Made by a program: the position numbers and the translations under genes. Positions 1 to 7,526 of a stretch of 22,082 nucleotides of DNA are shown one piece after another (the stretch's first letter is position 1; each line of letters opens with the position of its first letter). The notes under the pieces were generated by a model, which was not told the DNA's origin, ran no database searches, and saw only the letters and a list, made by a program, of their open reading frames with translations. Where the stretch lies: positions 1 to 22,082 of the forward strand of contig DATJNS010000025.1 of the NCBI GenBank assembly GCA_035507915.1. Reading direction: 5' to 3'. Source of the DNA: JACQAI01 sp035507915 (lineage in GTDB: Bacteria > Pseudomonadota > Alphaproteobacteria > Elsterales > Elsteraceae).

Positions 1-232
1 CGGCCGGGATCGGATTGCGTTTGACGAGCTCGATCATCATCTTCGGTCCATCCGTTCTTGCGGTATCGGTCGCGCGGTGGAGCGCGTCCATCGCGTCGTC
101 CGCGAGCCGTCGCGGTGATAGCCGACGGTCGAGCGCCGCCACCGCCTCGGCGACGTGTTTGCGCGATGCCGCGATGCGTTCCTCGAGGCGTGTGGGATCG
201 TCGCGCAACGGATCGTCGTCAAAACCGCTCAT
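1..232 (-). CDS. DUF3618 family protein, 3' end cut by window edge
   Basis: The first 77 codons from the ATG at 232 are visible; the gene runs off the left edge. The N-terminus reads MSGFDDDPLRDDPTRLEERI, followed by a helix and the RLSPRRLADDAMD segment. This is the pattern of DUF3618, small alphaproteobacterial proteins of unknown role that usually have a C-terminal membrane segment (not visible here). The start overlaps the last 14 bases of the Holin-X gene, so the two are probably translationally coupled. Genes of this type are commonly found together with Holin-X and DUF883-like genes, as here, suggesting an envelope or stress-related job. No biochemical function can be assigned. The family call is from memory of the motif and is moderately sure. 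Confidence 0.7.
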   Translation of the reverse strand, partial: MSGFDDDPLRDDPTRLEERIAASRKHVAEAVAALDRRLSPRRLADDAMDALHRATDTARTDGPKMMIELVKRNPIPA

Positions 233-635
233 CAAGCCGATCCCTCGTCCATTCACTGGCGTTGGCACGATCGCGCCGCAGGTTCGCGAGCGCACGGCGC
301 GGCGTCAGGGTGCGGAGATCGAGCCGATGCCACGCCGCGACGACGAGCGTCGCGCCCGCGAGGAACAGAACACCGCCGACGATCAGGTTCGCGAGCCATG
401 GGTCGACCCAGCGCGACAGCACCTGCGCCACCGACGCGACCAGCGCCTGACCGCCGAGCAGCGCGATCATGGCGCCGCAGCCGAGCACGACGACCGTGTC
501 GCTCAGGCGCGCCGCGTTCCGCTGGACCTCGATCCGCGCCAGCGCCAGCTCATCGCGAATCAAGGTCGTGGTCGCGGCCGCCAGATCGGTCAGCAGGTCG
601 ACGACCGGTTCGTCCGCTTGATCGCGCACCGCCAT
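219..635 (-). CDS. Holin-X (phage holin superfamily III) family membrane protein
   Basis: 138 residues. An amphipathic, charged N-terminal part (LLTDLAAATTTLIRDELALA, residues about 15-34) is followed by two hydrophobic segments, about residues 47-72 and 80-103, and a basic tail ending in DERF. This layout (DE-rich helix with a conserved RxExxLA motif, two transmembrane helices) is that of the PF07332 family. Despite its name the family is chromosomal and not tied to lysis. The gene is the middle of a three-gene operon: 6 bp separate it from the upstream gene and it overlaps the DUF3618 gene by 14 bp. It presumably sits in the inner membrane. The link to general stress comes from the promoter at 1134-1159 and is inference. 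Confidence 0.75.
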   Translation of the reverse strand: MAVRDQADEPVVDLLTDLAAATTTLIRDELALARIEVQRNAARLSDTVVVLGCGAMIALLGGQALVASVAQVLSRWVDPWLANLIVGGVLFLAGATLVVAAWHRLDLRTLTPRRALANLRRDRANASEWTRDRLDERF

Positions 636-641
636 CGCGCC

Positions 642-1100
642 TTACGCGACGGACGTGCCGCGCAGCATCCGCGCCAGCAGGAAACCGAGACCGGCTGCCC
701 CCGTGGCCAGGAGGATGGGGTCGCGGCGCGCCAGCCGCTCGACGTCCTCGATCAGCCTGCCGAGGTTGCGCGCGCGGAGCGTCGCGGCAGCCTCGTCGAT
801 GCGGTCCGCGCCGGCGTGCCCGAATCCGGCGAGCGACGTGCGCCCGCGCTCGCTGAGCAGATGCGAAGCCTGGCGCAGCGCTTCCGAGAGGTCGGCGAGT
901 CCGTCGGCCGCCACCTGCTTGCGGGCGTCGACGAGGTCGTCGACCTCGCGGCGCAGCGTGTGTCCCTTGTCGCGCGCGATCGCGCCCAGATCGTCGATGA
1001 TCCGGCGCGACAGCCCATCGAGCCGCCGGCGCGTGGTCCGGCTGGCGCCGCGCGCTTTCGTGCGGCGGCGCGCCGGCGCCGGCCCTTCGGTCCCTGCCAT
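642..1100 (-). CDS. DUF883-like / nutrient-deprivation-induced-type membrane-anchored protein
   Basis: 152 residues. After a basic, disordered start (residues 1-27) the protein is almost entirely charged amphipathic helix (about 28-120). It ends in RRDPILLATGAAGLGFLLARML, a single C-terminal membrane helix preceded by an Arg-Arg-Asp-Pro motif. That architecture is typical of DUF883/ElaB-like tail-anchored proteins and of the alphaproteobacterial 'nutrient deprivation-induced protein' genes that neighbour Holin-X and DUF3618 genes. A Shine-Dalgarno GGGAG stands about 7 bases before the ATG at 1100. It is the first gene of the operon and lies directly behind a GGAAC-N17-CGTT promoter, so it is probably induced by the general stress response. 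Exact family membership is uncertain. Confidence 0.6.
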   Translation of the reverse strand: MAGTEGPAPARRRTKARGASRTTRRRLDGLSRRIIDDLGAIARDKGHTLRREVDDLVDARKQVAADGLADLSEALRQASHLLSERGRTSLAGFGHAGADRIDEAAATLRARNLGRLIEDVERLARRDPILLATGAAGLGFLLARMLRGTSVA

Positions 1101-1133
1101 GGGTGGCTCCCGCCAACGATGCGATACGGTCCT

Positions 1134-1159
1134 AACGAACGATGTTCGTCGACCGTTCC
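1134..1159 (-). promoter_or_regulatory. EcfG-type general stress response promoter
   Basis: On the minus strand the sequence is GGAAC (1159-1155), 17 bases, then CGTT (1137-1134). This matches the published alphaproteobacterial EcfG/SigT consensus (GGAAC, 16-17 bases, CGTT). It is placed so that transcription would start about 25-30 bases before the ATG at 1100, with GGGAG in the leader. The site is in the only gap between the soeC-like stop codon and the operon it would drive. A 15-bp dyad, ACGAAC-GAT-GTTCGT (1135-1149), overlaps it. Confidence 0.6.
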
Positions 1160-1163
1160 GGCC

Positions 1164-2117
1164 TCAGGCGGCGGCGGCGCCGTAATAGAGCATGACGGTG
1201 TGGCGCGCCTCGGCGAAGAACAGCCAGCGCTCGACCACCAGTCCGAGCGCGGCCGACGCCACCGCCAAGGTCGCCGTGACGCCGCCGAACCAGCCGGCGC
1301 CGGCGATCAGCCCGAGCAGGACCAGGGCGAACGGCGCGACGAAGCCGGCAACCGTCGCAACGCGTCTGAGCTTGGCGGCGTGCTTGCGCGCGATCTGGAA
1401 GCCCATCTCGCGCATCAGGTAGTTCTCTTCGGTGTGCGGCGCGTCGAGCAGGCGCACCGGCGTGCGCGCGTCGCCGAGGCCGGTCGCCGTCTGCGGCGTG
1501 CTGGCGGCCTGCGTCGCATCGATGTGGCGCCAGTAACCGTGCTTGAGCACCGCCGCGAGCGCGACCAGAAGCAGCGCCGCGACGCCGATGACCGAATGCG
1601 TGAGGCCGGCGAGCCGCGTCAGCCAGTCGAGCAGCAGCGCGCCCGACATCGCGCCGAGCGCCAGATAGTTCGGCACCACCCAACCGTTGTGCCAGCGTTG
1701 GATGGTCGCCAGCGAGGCGTAGATCATGCCGGTGCAGATCACGGTCGCGAGCGCGCCCAGCGCGGCGATCAGGCCGAGCAGCGCCCAGCCGCCGCCATTG
1801 CTGCCGAGCCAGACCCAGCCGAAGGCGAAGCCGAGCGCCGGTAGATAGGTCGCGACCGACGCCACGCCCTCGCGGCTCAGCCACGACGAACGCCATTGCG
1901 AGAAGGCGCGCCAGGCGCGCTCGGGATGGCCGAGATGGAAGGTCGACGACAACAGGCCGAAGGTCACGAGCCCGAGCGCCAGCGCGAACGCGACGAAGCC
2001 GAACCCTTGATCGGGCGGCAGCATGCCGAGCGCGCCGAACACGCCGAGCAGCGCCAGCAGGCCGTAACCGGCGCCCGACGCGGTCGTGAACAGGATGACG
2101 GAGAGGGCGGGATGCAT
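1164..2117 (-). CDS. soeC: DmsC-family membrane anchor subunit (SoeC-like) of molybdopterin oxidoreductase
   Basis: 317 residues, with about eight hydrophobic segments spread over the length, in keeping with the eight-helix DmsC family. Recognisable family features are the FGLLSSTFHLGHPERAWRAF segment after helix 2 (about residues 53-72) and SWLSREG following it, both near the quinone side of such anchors. The protein carries quinone-linked electron transfer and holds the catalytic and Fe-S subunits to the inner membrane. The ATG at 2117 is fixed as the start because an in-frame TAG lies two codons upstream. It is the last gene of the three-gene operon, 47 bp after the Fe-S subunit gene. Family assignment is strong. 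The specific name soeC depends on the catalytic subunit being a sulfite dehydrogenase. Confidence 0.85.
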   Translation of the reverse strand: MHPALSVILFTTASGAGYGLLALLGVFGALGMLPPDQGFGFVAFALALGLVTFGLLSSTFHLGHPERAWRAFSQWRSSWLSREGVASVATYLPALGFAFGWVWLGSNGGGWALLGLIAALGALATVICTGMIYASLATIQRWHNGWVVPNYLALGAMSGALLLDWLTRLAGLTHSVIGVAALLLVALAAVLKHGYWRHIDATQAASTPQTATGLGDARTPVRLLDAPHTEENYLMREMGFQIARKHAAKLRRVATVAGFVAPFALVLLGLIAGAGWFGGVTATLAVASAALGLVVERWLFFAEARHTVMLYYGAAAA

Positions 2118-2164
2118 CGGCTAAGGCTGCGGAGCGCGGGGTGGGGGGTGATGACGCGACGGTC

Positions 2165-2911
2165 TCATCGCGAGAGGATCTTGTCGATCCAGCCGAGCAG
2201 GCCGGTCGCGCTCGCCTCGAGCCGCGGCGACAGCGCGGCCGTCGCACCGGTGGCGCCGGCGGTGGTCTTCGCCGGGCGCGGCGGCAGGTACTTGTTGGTC
2301 GGCTGGTAGCCGAGCTCCGGCATCAGATCGTAGCCGCCGCGCGCCGCGACCAGGCGCGACACCTCGGACGTCGGATCGCCCAGGTCGCCGAAATGACGCG
2401 CGGTCGCCGGGCAGGTCGCGACGCATGCCGGCACGCGCTCGACCGCGTCGAGGTTCTCGTTGTAGATGCGGTCGATGCACAGCGTGCATTTCTTCATCAC
2501 GCCGACGTCCTCGTCGTATTCGCGCGCGCCGTAGGGGCAGGCCCACGAGCACAGCTTGCAGCCGATGCACAGATCCTCGTCGACCAGCACGATGCCGTCC
2601 TCGGCGCGTTTGTAGGACGCGCCGGTCGGGCACACCGTCACGCAGGCCGGCTCGGCGCAGTGCAGGCAGGAGCGCGGGAAATGCACCGTTCGGCTGCCCG
2701 AGCCCGCCTCTTCCATCTCGAAGCTGTGGATGCGATTGAACCACACGCCGCTCTGGTCGGCACCGTAGGGATTGAAGTCGGTCAGCGGCGCCATGGCGCC
2801 ACCGGTGTTCCATTCCTTGCAGTTGACCGCGCAGGCGTGACAACCGACGCAGATGTCGAGATCGATGACGAGGCCGAGCCGCTTGGCGCCCGGCGGCGGC
2901 AGATCGGTCAT
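2165..2911 (-). CDS. soeB: Four-cluster ferredoxin subunit (SoeB-like) of molybdopterin oxidoreductase
   Basis: 248 residues. Four cysteine groups are visible: CVGCHACAVNC (Cys21, 24, 27, 31), CLHCAEPACVTVCP (Cys82, 85, 90, 94), CIGCKLCSWACP (Cys115, 118, 121, 125) and a C-terminal group with CTLC and CVATCP. This is the DmsB/PsrB/NrfC type that passes electrons between the molybdenum subunit and the membrane anchor. There is no Tat or Sec signal, in line with a cytoplasmic enzyme. The ATG at 2911 has GGAG eight bases before it, and the gene begins 19 bp after the catalytic subunit stop. After about residue 195 there is an Ala/Thr-rich extension with no known domain. Could also be described as a generic 4Fe-4S dicluster-family subunit. 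Confidence 0.88.
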   Translation of the reverse strand: MTDLPPPGAKRLGLVIDLDICVGCHACAVNCKEWNTGGAMAPLTDFNPYGADQSGVWFNRIHSFEMEEAGSGSRTVHFPRSCLHCAEPACVTVCPTGASYKRAEDGIVLVDEDLCIGCKLCSWACPYGAREYDEDVGVMKKCTLCIDRIYNENLDAVERVPACVATCPATARHFGDLGDPTSEVSRLVAARGGYDLMPELGYQPTNKYLPPRPAKTTAGATGATAALSPRLEASATGLLGWIDKILSR

Positions 2912-2930
2912 CGCACGCGCTCCGGCGCGG

Positions 2931-5828
2931 TCATTGCTTGTGCTCCCGCGCGGCGCGGAAGCGCGCGCCGTAGCGCAGGATGGTCGGTCGCGGCGGCACG
3001 CTGCCCGGCACCGGCAGGGTGTCGAAGCGCGGCTCGCTCCACGGCAACGCACCCGCCTTCTCGATGCGCACCCGCAGATCGTACCAGGCCGCCTGGCCGG
3101 TCACCGGGTCGGCGTTGGCGTAGCGATAGGCGCCGTCGCGCTCGGGCAGCAGCTCGGAGATCACGTGGTTGAGCAGGAAGCCGCGGGTCGCCTCGGGCGC
3201 GTCGGGCGCCAGGTTCCACGCGCCGCTGCGCTTGCCGATGGCGTTCCAGGTCCACACGGTGTCGCGGTTGACGCCCGCCATCAGCTTGACCTGGCCGCGC
3301 ACGCGGCCGTGGTGGCTGAAGATCCACACCCAGTCGTCGTCCTCGATGCCGAGCGCCGCGGCGGTCGCGTGGTTCATGTAGAGCCGGTTGGCACCATGGA
3401 TCTGGCGCAACCAGGCGTTCTGCGAGCCCCACGAGTGATACATCGCCATCGGGCGTTGGGTGATCGCATGCAGCGGAAACGCGCCGGTGTCGATGGCCGC
3501 GCCCTCGAACGGCGCGTACCACAGTGGAATCGGGTCGAAATATTGGCGCACGCGCGCGCGCTCGCGCTCGGGCGGCTGCACCGGGCCGTGACCCTCGGCG
3601 GCCAGCCGGAAGCGCTGCATCGGCTCCGAGTAGAGCTGCAGCACGATCGGATCGGCTTTGCCGATGAAGCCCATCTTGGCGGCGAAGTCGAGATAGGCGC
3701 GATTGGCGTGCTTGAAGTACTTCTGCTCGGGCGGCAGCTCGTGGCGCCAGAAGCATTGATTGTCGACGTAGCGTTGCAGCTGTTGCGGATTGACCGCGCC
3801 GCGGCCGATCTCGCCGCCGTCGGCGCCGCGCCAGCCGGCCAGCGAGCCGATGCCCGGCGTGCGCTCGTGATTGACGATGTAGTCCGGATAGCCGCCCGGA
3901 TAGCGCGGCGCGCCGTCGGGCTTGACGAGGCCGGGCAGGCCCAGGCGCGCGCCGAGATCGATCAGCACGTCCTGGAACGGCCGAACGTCGCGGTCGGGCT
4001 TGACGACCGGCTGGCGGATCGAGTCGGCCGCGCCGTCGGCGTCGCAGATCGGCCGGTCGAGCAGCGAGATGCAGTCCCAGCGCTCGAGATAGGTGGTATC
4101 GGGCAGCACCAGGTCGGCGTAGGCGACCATCTCGGAGTAGTACGCGTCGGCGTAGATGATGCGCGGGATCTTGTAGCTGCCGTCGGGCGCCTGGTCGGTC
4201 AGCATGCGCATGGTCCCGGCGGTGTTCATCGCCGAGTTCCAGCTCATGTTGGCCATGTACATGAACAGCGTGTCGATCGGGTAGGGATCGCCCTTCCACG
4301 CGTTGGTGATCAGCATGTGCATCATGCCGTGCGCGGCGACCGGCGCTTCCCACGAGAACGCCTTGTCGATGCGGCGCGGCGTGCCGTCGGGCTCGACCAG
4401 CAGATCCTGCGGGCCGGTCGGAAAGCCGAGCGGCGGTCCCGGCATCACCTGGCCGGGCGCCACCTGGTCGGCGCGGCCGGTCGGCTTCTGCGGCGGCGGG
4501 ATCGGGCGGGGGAAGGGCGGCTTGTAGCGGAAGCCGCCGGGCACGTCGATCGAGCCCAGCAGCACCTGCAGCAGATGGATCATGCGGCAGGTGTGGAAGC
4601 CGTTCGAGTGCGCCGAGATGCCGCGCATCGCGTGCATCGAGACCGGGCGGCCGACCATGCGCTCGTGGCGCCGGCCCGCCCAGTCGGTCCACGGCACCTC
4701 GAGCACGACCTCCTGCTCGAACGCGGCGTGCGCCAGCTCGGCGGCGATCCGCCGGATCGTCGCCGCCGGGATGCCGCAGGCCTCGGCGGCCGCGTCGGGC
4801 GCGTAGCGCGGATCGACGAAGCGCGCCGCGATCAGCTGCAGCGCCGGCGTCGCGGTGCGTCCGTCGGCCAGCGTGTAGCTGCCGACCAGCGCCGGCGTGA
4901 CGTCGGCGGCGAGCGCGTTGGCGAGCGCACCCTGCTTGGCGTCCCAGCACAGCGGATTGCCGTCGCCGTCGCGCGCGAACAGGCCGTGGTCGGCGCTGCC
5001 CGGCGCCTGGATCACCAGCCAGGGCGCGTTGGTGTAGCGCACGAGATACTCGAAATCGATCTTCTCGGCGCGGATCAGCTCATGGATCAGCGCGGCGACG
5101 AACAGCCCGTCGGTGCCCGGGCGGATGCCGATCCATTCGTCGGCGATCGCCGAGTAGCCGGTGCGCACCGGATTGATCGAGACGAACTTGGCGTTGCCGC
5201 GGGTCTTGAGCGCGCCGAGGCCGAGCTTGATCGGGTTGGAATCGTGATCCTCGGCGATGCCGAACATCATCATGTAGCGCGTGTGGTGCCAGTCGGGCTC
5301 GCCGAACTCCCAGAACGAGCCGCCGATCGTGTAGAGCCCGGCCGCCGCCATGTTGACCGAGCAGAAGCCGCCGTGGGCGGCGTGGTTGGGCGTGCCGAAC
5401 TGGCTCGCCCACCAGCCGGTCAGCGCCTGGCTCTGATCGCGTCCGGTGAAGAAGGCGAGCTTGCGCGGATCGGTCTTGCGGATCGCGCCCAGCCACTCGG
5501 TCGCGGTGGCGAGCGCCTCGTCCCACTCGATCTCCTGGAACTCGCCGCTGCCGCGCGCGCCGACGCGCTTCAGCGGCTTGGTGAGCCGCGCCGGCGAGTT
5601 GTGCTGCATGATGCCGGCCGAGCCCTTGGCGCACAGCACGCCCTTGTTCACGGGATGGTTGCGATTGCCCTCGATGTAACGAATTTGGCCGTCGGCCAGG
5701 TGCACCTTGATGCCGCAGCGGCAGGCGCACATGTAGCAGGTCGTGTAGCGCACATCGTCGCCGATCGCGGGCGAGGTATCGACGCGGGCACCCTGGCTGC
5801 CGGCCCGCCCTCGCTGTTCGTCTGGCAT
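2931..5828 (-). CDS. soeA: Molybdopterin oxidoreductase catalytic subunit, probable cytoplasmic sulfite dehydrogenase (SoeA-like)
   Basis: 965 residues of the DMSO-reductase superfamily. The N-terminus binds a [4Fe-4S] cluster: CYMCACRC (Cys31, 34, 38) with Cys66 in GVLCAKGS. A cysteine at about 156 (GGFCSVNMAAAG) is the likely molybdenum ligand. The molybdopterin and dinucleotide-binding domains follow, ending near residue 950. There is no twin-arginine signal, unlike DmsA or PsrA; together with the NRNHPVNKGVLCAKGSAGI region and the B/C partners this fits SoeABC, which oxidises sulfite to sulfate on the cytoplasmic face and reduces quinone. GGGAG precedes the ATG at 5828. No sulfur-oxidation genes are nearby, so the substrate is inferred; a polysulfide or other oxyanion enzyme remains possible. 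Confidence 0.8.
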   Translation of the reverse strand: MPDEQRGRAGSQGARVDTSPAIGDDVRYTTCYMCACRCGIKVHLADGQIRYIEGNRNHPVNKGVLCAKGSAGIMQHNSPARLTKPLKRVGARGSGEFQEIEWDEALATATEWLGAIRKTDPRKLAFFTGRDQSQALTGWWASQFGTPNHAAHGGFCSVNMAAAGLYTIGGSFWEFGEPDWHHTRYMMMFGIAEDHDSNPIKLGLGALKTRGNAKFVSINPVRTGYSAIADEWIGIRPGTDGLFVAALIHELIRAEKIDFEYLVRYTNAPWLVIQAPGSADHGLFARDGDGNPLCWDAKQGALANALAADVTPALVGSYTLADGRTATPALQLIAARFVDPRYAPDAAAEACGIPAATIRRIAAELAHAAFEQEVVLEVPWTDWAGRRHERMVGRPVSMHAMRGISAHSNGFHTCRMIHLLQVLLGSIDVPGGFRYKPPFPRPIPPPQKPTGRADQVAPGQVMPGPPLGFPTGPQDLLVEPDGTPRRIDKAFSWEAPVAAHGMMHMLITNAWKGDPYPIDTLFMYMANMSWNSAMNTAGTMRMLTDQAPDGSYKIPRIIYADAYYSEMVAYADLVLPDTTYLERWDCISLLDRPICDADGAADSIRQPVVKPDRDVRPFQDVLIDLGARLGLPGLVKPDGAPRYPGGYPDYIVNHERTPGIGSLAGWRGADGGEIGRGAVNPQQLQRYVDNQCFWRHELPPEQKYFKHANRAYLDFAAKMGFIGKADPIVLQLYSEPMQRFRLAAEGHGPVQPPERERARVRQYFDPIPLWYAPFEGAAIDTGAFPLHAITQRPMAMYHSWGSQNAWLRQIHGANRLYMNHATAAALGIEDDDWVWIFSHHGRVRGQVKLMAGVNRDTVWTWNAIGKRSGAWNLAPDAPEATRGFLLNHVISELLPERDGAYRYANADPVTGQAAWYDLRVRIEKAGALPWSEPRFDTLPVPGSVPPRPTILRYGARFRAAREHKQ

Positions 5829-5971
5829 TCTCGCAAACTCCCTGGGTTCGGTTGTACGACGGCGTTCGTGGCGGCGTCTACGGGCGAACCGGGCGGCATG
5901 TTGGCGTGTTTGCCAGATGCGACCGGTCGCGCGACGATCGTCGGCGCGACCGCGGTCGGCGAGTGACGGGC
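5829..5971. promoter_or_regulatory. Divergent control region with three tandem palindromes
   Basis: The 143-bp gap between the divergent soeA-like and ROK kinase genes contains three perfect 12-bp palindromes in a row: GCGACCGGTCGC (5919-5930), CGACGATCGTCG (5932-5943) and CGACCGCGGTCG (5947-5958). Their centres are 13 and 15 bp apart. They lie just before the kinase start and could be operator sites. No convincing -35/-10 pair was identified. High GC raises the chance of such palindromes, so the functional call is tentative. Confidence 0.35.
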
Positions 5972-6898
5972 ATGCGCATCGGGGTGGATCTGGGCGGCAC
6001 CAAGATCGAGGCGATCGCGCTCGACACGGACGGCGCCGAGCTGGCGCGCCATCGGGTGCCCAGCCCGTCGCACGATTACGACGCGATCGTCGACGCGATC
6101 GTGGGTCTGGTCCAGGGGCTCGAGCGCGCGCTCGGTGTCGCCGCGGATGCGCGCGCTTCCGTCGGGGTCGGTATTCCGGGCGTCACCTCGCCGGCGACCG
6201 GCCTGGTCAAGAATGCCAACACCACGGTGCTGATCGGCCGCGCCTTCGATCGCGATCTCGCCGCGCGCCTCGGGCGCCCGGTGCGGCTCGCCAACGACGC
6301 CAACTGCTTCGCCATGTCGGAGGCTTCCGACGGCGCGGGCGCCGGCGCGCGCACGGTGTTCGGCGTGATCCTCGGCACCGGGGTCGGCGGCGGGCTGGTG
6401 ATCGACGGCCGCATCGTGGTGGGCGCCAACGCGATCGCCGGCGAGTGGGGCCACAACCCGCTGCCCTGGCCGGGCGACGACGAGCGGCCCGGCCGGCGCT
6501 GCTATTGCGGCCAGCACGGCTGCATCGAGACGTTCCTCTCGGGCCCCGGGCTGGCGCACGATTTCGAGGCGGCGACCGGACACGCGCTCGCGGCGCCCGA
6601 CATCGTCGCGGCGGCCGAGCGCGGCGAGGCGGCGGCCGAGGCTGCGCTCGCGCGCTACGAGGGCCGCTTGGCGCGCGCGCTCGCGACCGTGATCAACCTG
6701 GTCGACCCCGACGTGATCGTGCTGGGCGGTGGCCTGTCCAACCTCGACCGGCTCTATGCACGGGTGCCGCGCCTCTGGAGCGCCTACGTGTTCTCCGATG
6801 CGGTGGCCACGCGCCTCGCGCCGGCCCGCCACGGCGACTCGAGCGGTGTGCGCGGCGCCGCCTGGCTCTGGCCGGCGGGCGCCGACGCGCGCGGCTGA
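5972..6898 (+). CDS. ROK-family sugar kinase (fructokinase / N-acetylhexosamine kinase type)
   Basis: 308 residues, the usual length for single-domain ROK kinases. The phosphate-binding DLGGTK motif is at residues 6-11 and the catalytic Asp109 is in NDANCFA. ILGTGVGGGLVIDG lies at about 133-146. The zinc-binding signature follows, His161 and CYCGQHGCIE (Cys177, 179, 184, Glu186). It phosphorylates a free sugar in the cytosol; fructose, glucose, mannose or GlcNAc cannot be told apart from sequence, although EWGHNPLPWP resembles the fructokinase/Mak group. It is transcribed divergently from the soeA-like operon and stands alone. The ATG at 5972 was chosen; an in-frame GTG at 5963 is a possible alternative and no clear Shine-Dalgarno decides it. 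Confidence 0.88.
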   Translation: MRIGVDLGGTKIEAIALDTDGAELARHRVPSPSHDYDAIVDAIVGLVQGLERALGVAADARASVGVGIPGVTSPATGLVKNANTTVLIGRAFDRDLAARLGRPVRLANDANCFAMSEASDGAGAGARTVFGVILGTGVGGGLVIDGRIVVGANAIAGEWGHNPLPWPGDDERPGRRCYCGQHGCIETFLSGPGLAHDFEAATGHALAAPDIVAAAERGEAAAEAALARYEGRLARALATVINLVDPDVIVLGGGLSNLDRLYARVPRLWSAYVFSDAVATRLAPARHGDSSGVRGAAWLWPAGADARG

Positions 6899-6908
6899 GC
6901 AAAAACGA

Positions 6909-6937
6909 AACGGGGCCGCGCGATGCGCGGCCCCGTT
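6909..6937 (-). terminator. Rho-independent terminator of gcrA
   Basis: A 13-bp perfect stem (6909-6921 with 6925-6937) closes a 3-base loop. Read on the minus strand, the stem is followed by TCGTTTTTGC (6908-6899), a U-rich tract. It lies 18 bp past the gcrA stop codon. On the plus strand the stem also ends the ROK kinase unit but has no U-tract there, so it serves mainly gcrA. Confidence 0.75.
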
Positions 6938-6955
6938 CGGCTGAACCCGATTCGG

Positions 6956-7315
6956 CTACTTGCTCGCGTGATGGCTCGGCCGGTCCGACCGCCCGGGCCG
7001 GGTTGCGGGCACGTAGGCCTTGGCCGAGTGCTCGGTGCAATAGGGCTTTCCGGGCACCGGCGGCTGGCCGCAGAAGTGGAAGCCGGGCTCGCGCGGATGG
7101 CCGATCGGCCAGGAGCAGGCCGGCCCCTTGAGCTCGATCACCGGCGCCTTCTCGACCCGCTTGATCGGCGATTGGCGGGGCGTCAGATGCAGCCGGTTGA
7201 CCTTGCCGACCACGGCATTCTTCGTGATACCCAGCCGGCGGCCGATCTCGGCCGTCGTCAATCCCTCGTCCCACAGTCTGCTGAGCTCGGCGACCTGTTC
7301 TTGAGTCCAGTCCAT
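6956..7315 (-). CDS. gcrA: GcrA-family cell cycle regulator
   Basis: 119 residues, shorter than Caulobacter GcrA (about 173). The N-terminal DNA-binding domain MDWTQEQVAELSRLWDEGLT continues with TAEIGRRLGITKNAVVGKVNRL (about 21-42), the helix-turn-helix hallmark. A short linker leads to a C-terminal Cys/His segment, CSWPIGHP (Cys67), FHFCGQP (Cys82) and PYCTEH (Cys93, His96), which is also conserved in the family. GcrA binds sigma-70 holoenzyme and activates promoters carrying methylated GAnTC sites. The ATG at 7315 has a G-rich Shine-Dalgarno (GAGGGGG) about 10 bases upstream. The gene is monocistronic. The short linker may mean a minimal GcrA or one of several paralogues. Confidence 0.9.
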   Translation of the reverse strand: MDWTQEQVAELSRLWDEGLTTAEIGRRLGITKNAVVGKVNRLHLTPRQSPIKRVEKAPVIELKGPACSWPIGHPREPGFHFCGQPPVPGKPYCTEHSAKAYVPATRPGRSDRPSHHASK

Positions 7316-7526
7316 GTGCCACACCCCCTCAAGCAGTTGTGGCACGCTACCCCGAACCCACAAGATGTGGCAATAGGCATTATGACGGTTTTTGAGCCGT
7401 TGGTGCGGATTCCTGGGGATAACCTTCCCTGATCTTGTGGTCGCGGGCCGCGGGCCCCATGCCGGTTGCGGCTGGGGGCCCTCCCGAGGCGGCGCCGGCC
7501 GCCGGAGCCGGCGATCCGGGCGTTCC
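7316..7526. promoter_or_regulatory. gcrA upstream region with DnaA-like box, GAnTC site and TGTGGCA repeats
   Basis: This 211-bp gap has no gene. TTATCCCCA on the minus strand (7422-7414) differs from the DnaA box TTATCCACA at one base. GATTC at 7408-7412 is a CcrM-type GAnTC methylation site. GTGCCACA (7316-7323) and TGTGGCAC (7338-7345) form perfect 8-bp arms around the Shine-Dalgarno, and TGTGGCA recurs at 7366-7372. CATAAT on the minus strand (7384-7379) could be a -10 element. Farther left of the dehydratase stop, the GC-rich stretch 7452-7481 has 7-bp GGGCCCC/GGGGCCC arms but no U-tract. Confidence 0.4.

Noticed and set aside
219..635. Holin-X protein as evidence of a prophage
   Set aside because: No lysin, capsid, integrase or other phage gene is nearby; this family is chromosomal and linked to DUF3618/DUF883-like genes.
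15..1844. 609-codon plus-strand open frame over the stress operon and soeC
   Set aside because: It spans several well-supported minus-strand genes and their intergenic promoter; its composition (Arg, Ala, Gln, Asp repeats) is that of an antisense shadow.
2853..5966. 1037-codon open frame on the plus strand opposite the soeA-like gene
   Set aside because: It is an antisense shadow produced by GC-rich codon bias. The minus-strand frame has complete molybdoenzyme motifs, while the plus-strand translation is Arg/Ala/Val-rich low complexity with no domain.
7452..7481. GGGCCCC/GGGGCCC inverted repeat as dehydratase terminator
   Set aside because: The loop is 16 bases and no U-tract follows on either strand, so terminator function is not supported.
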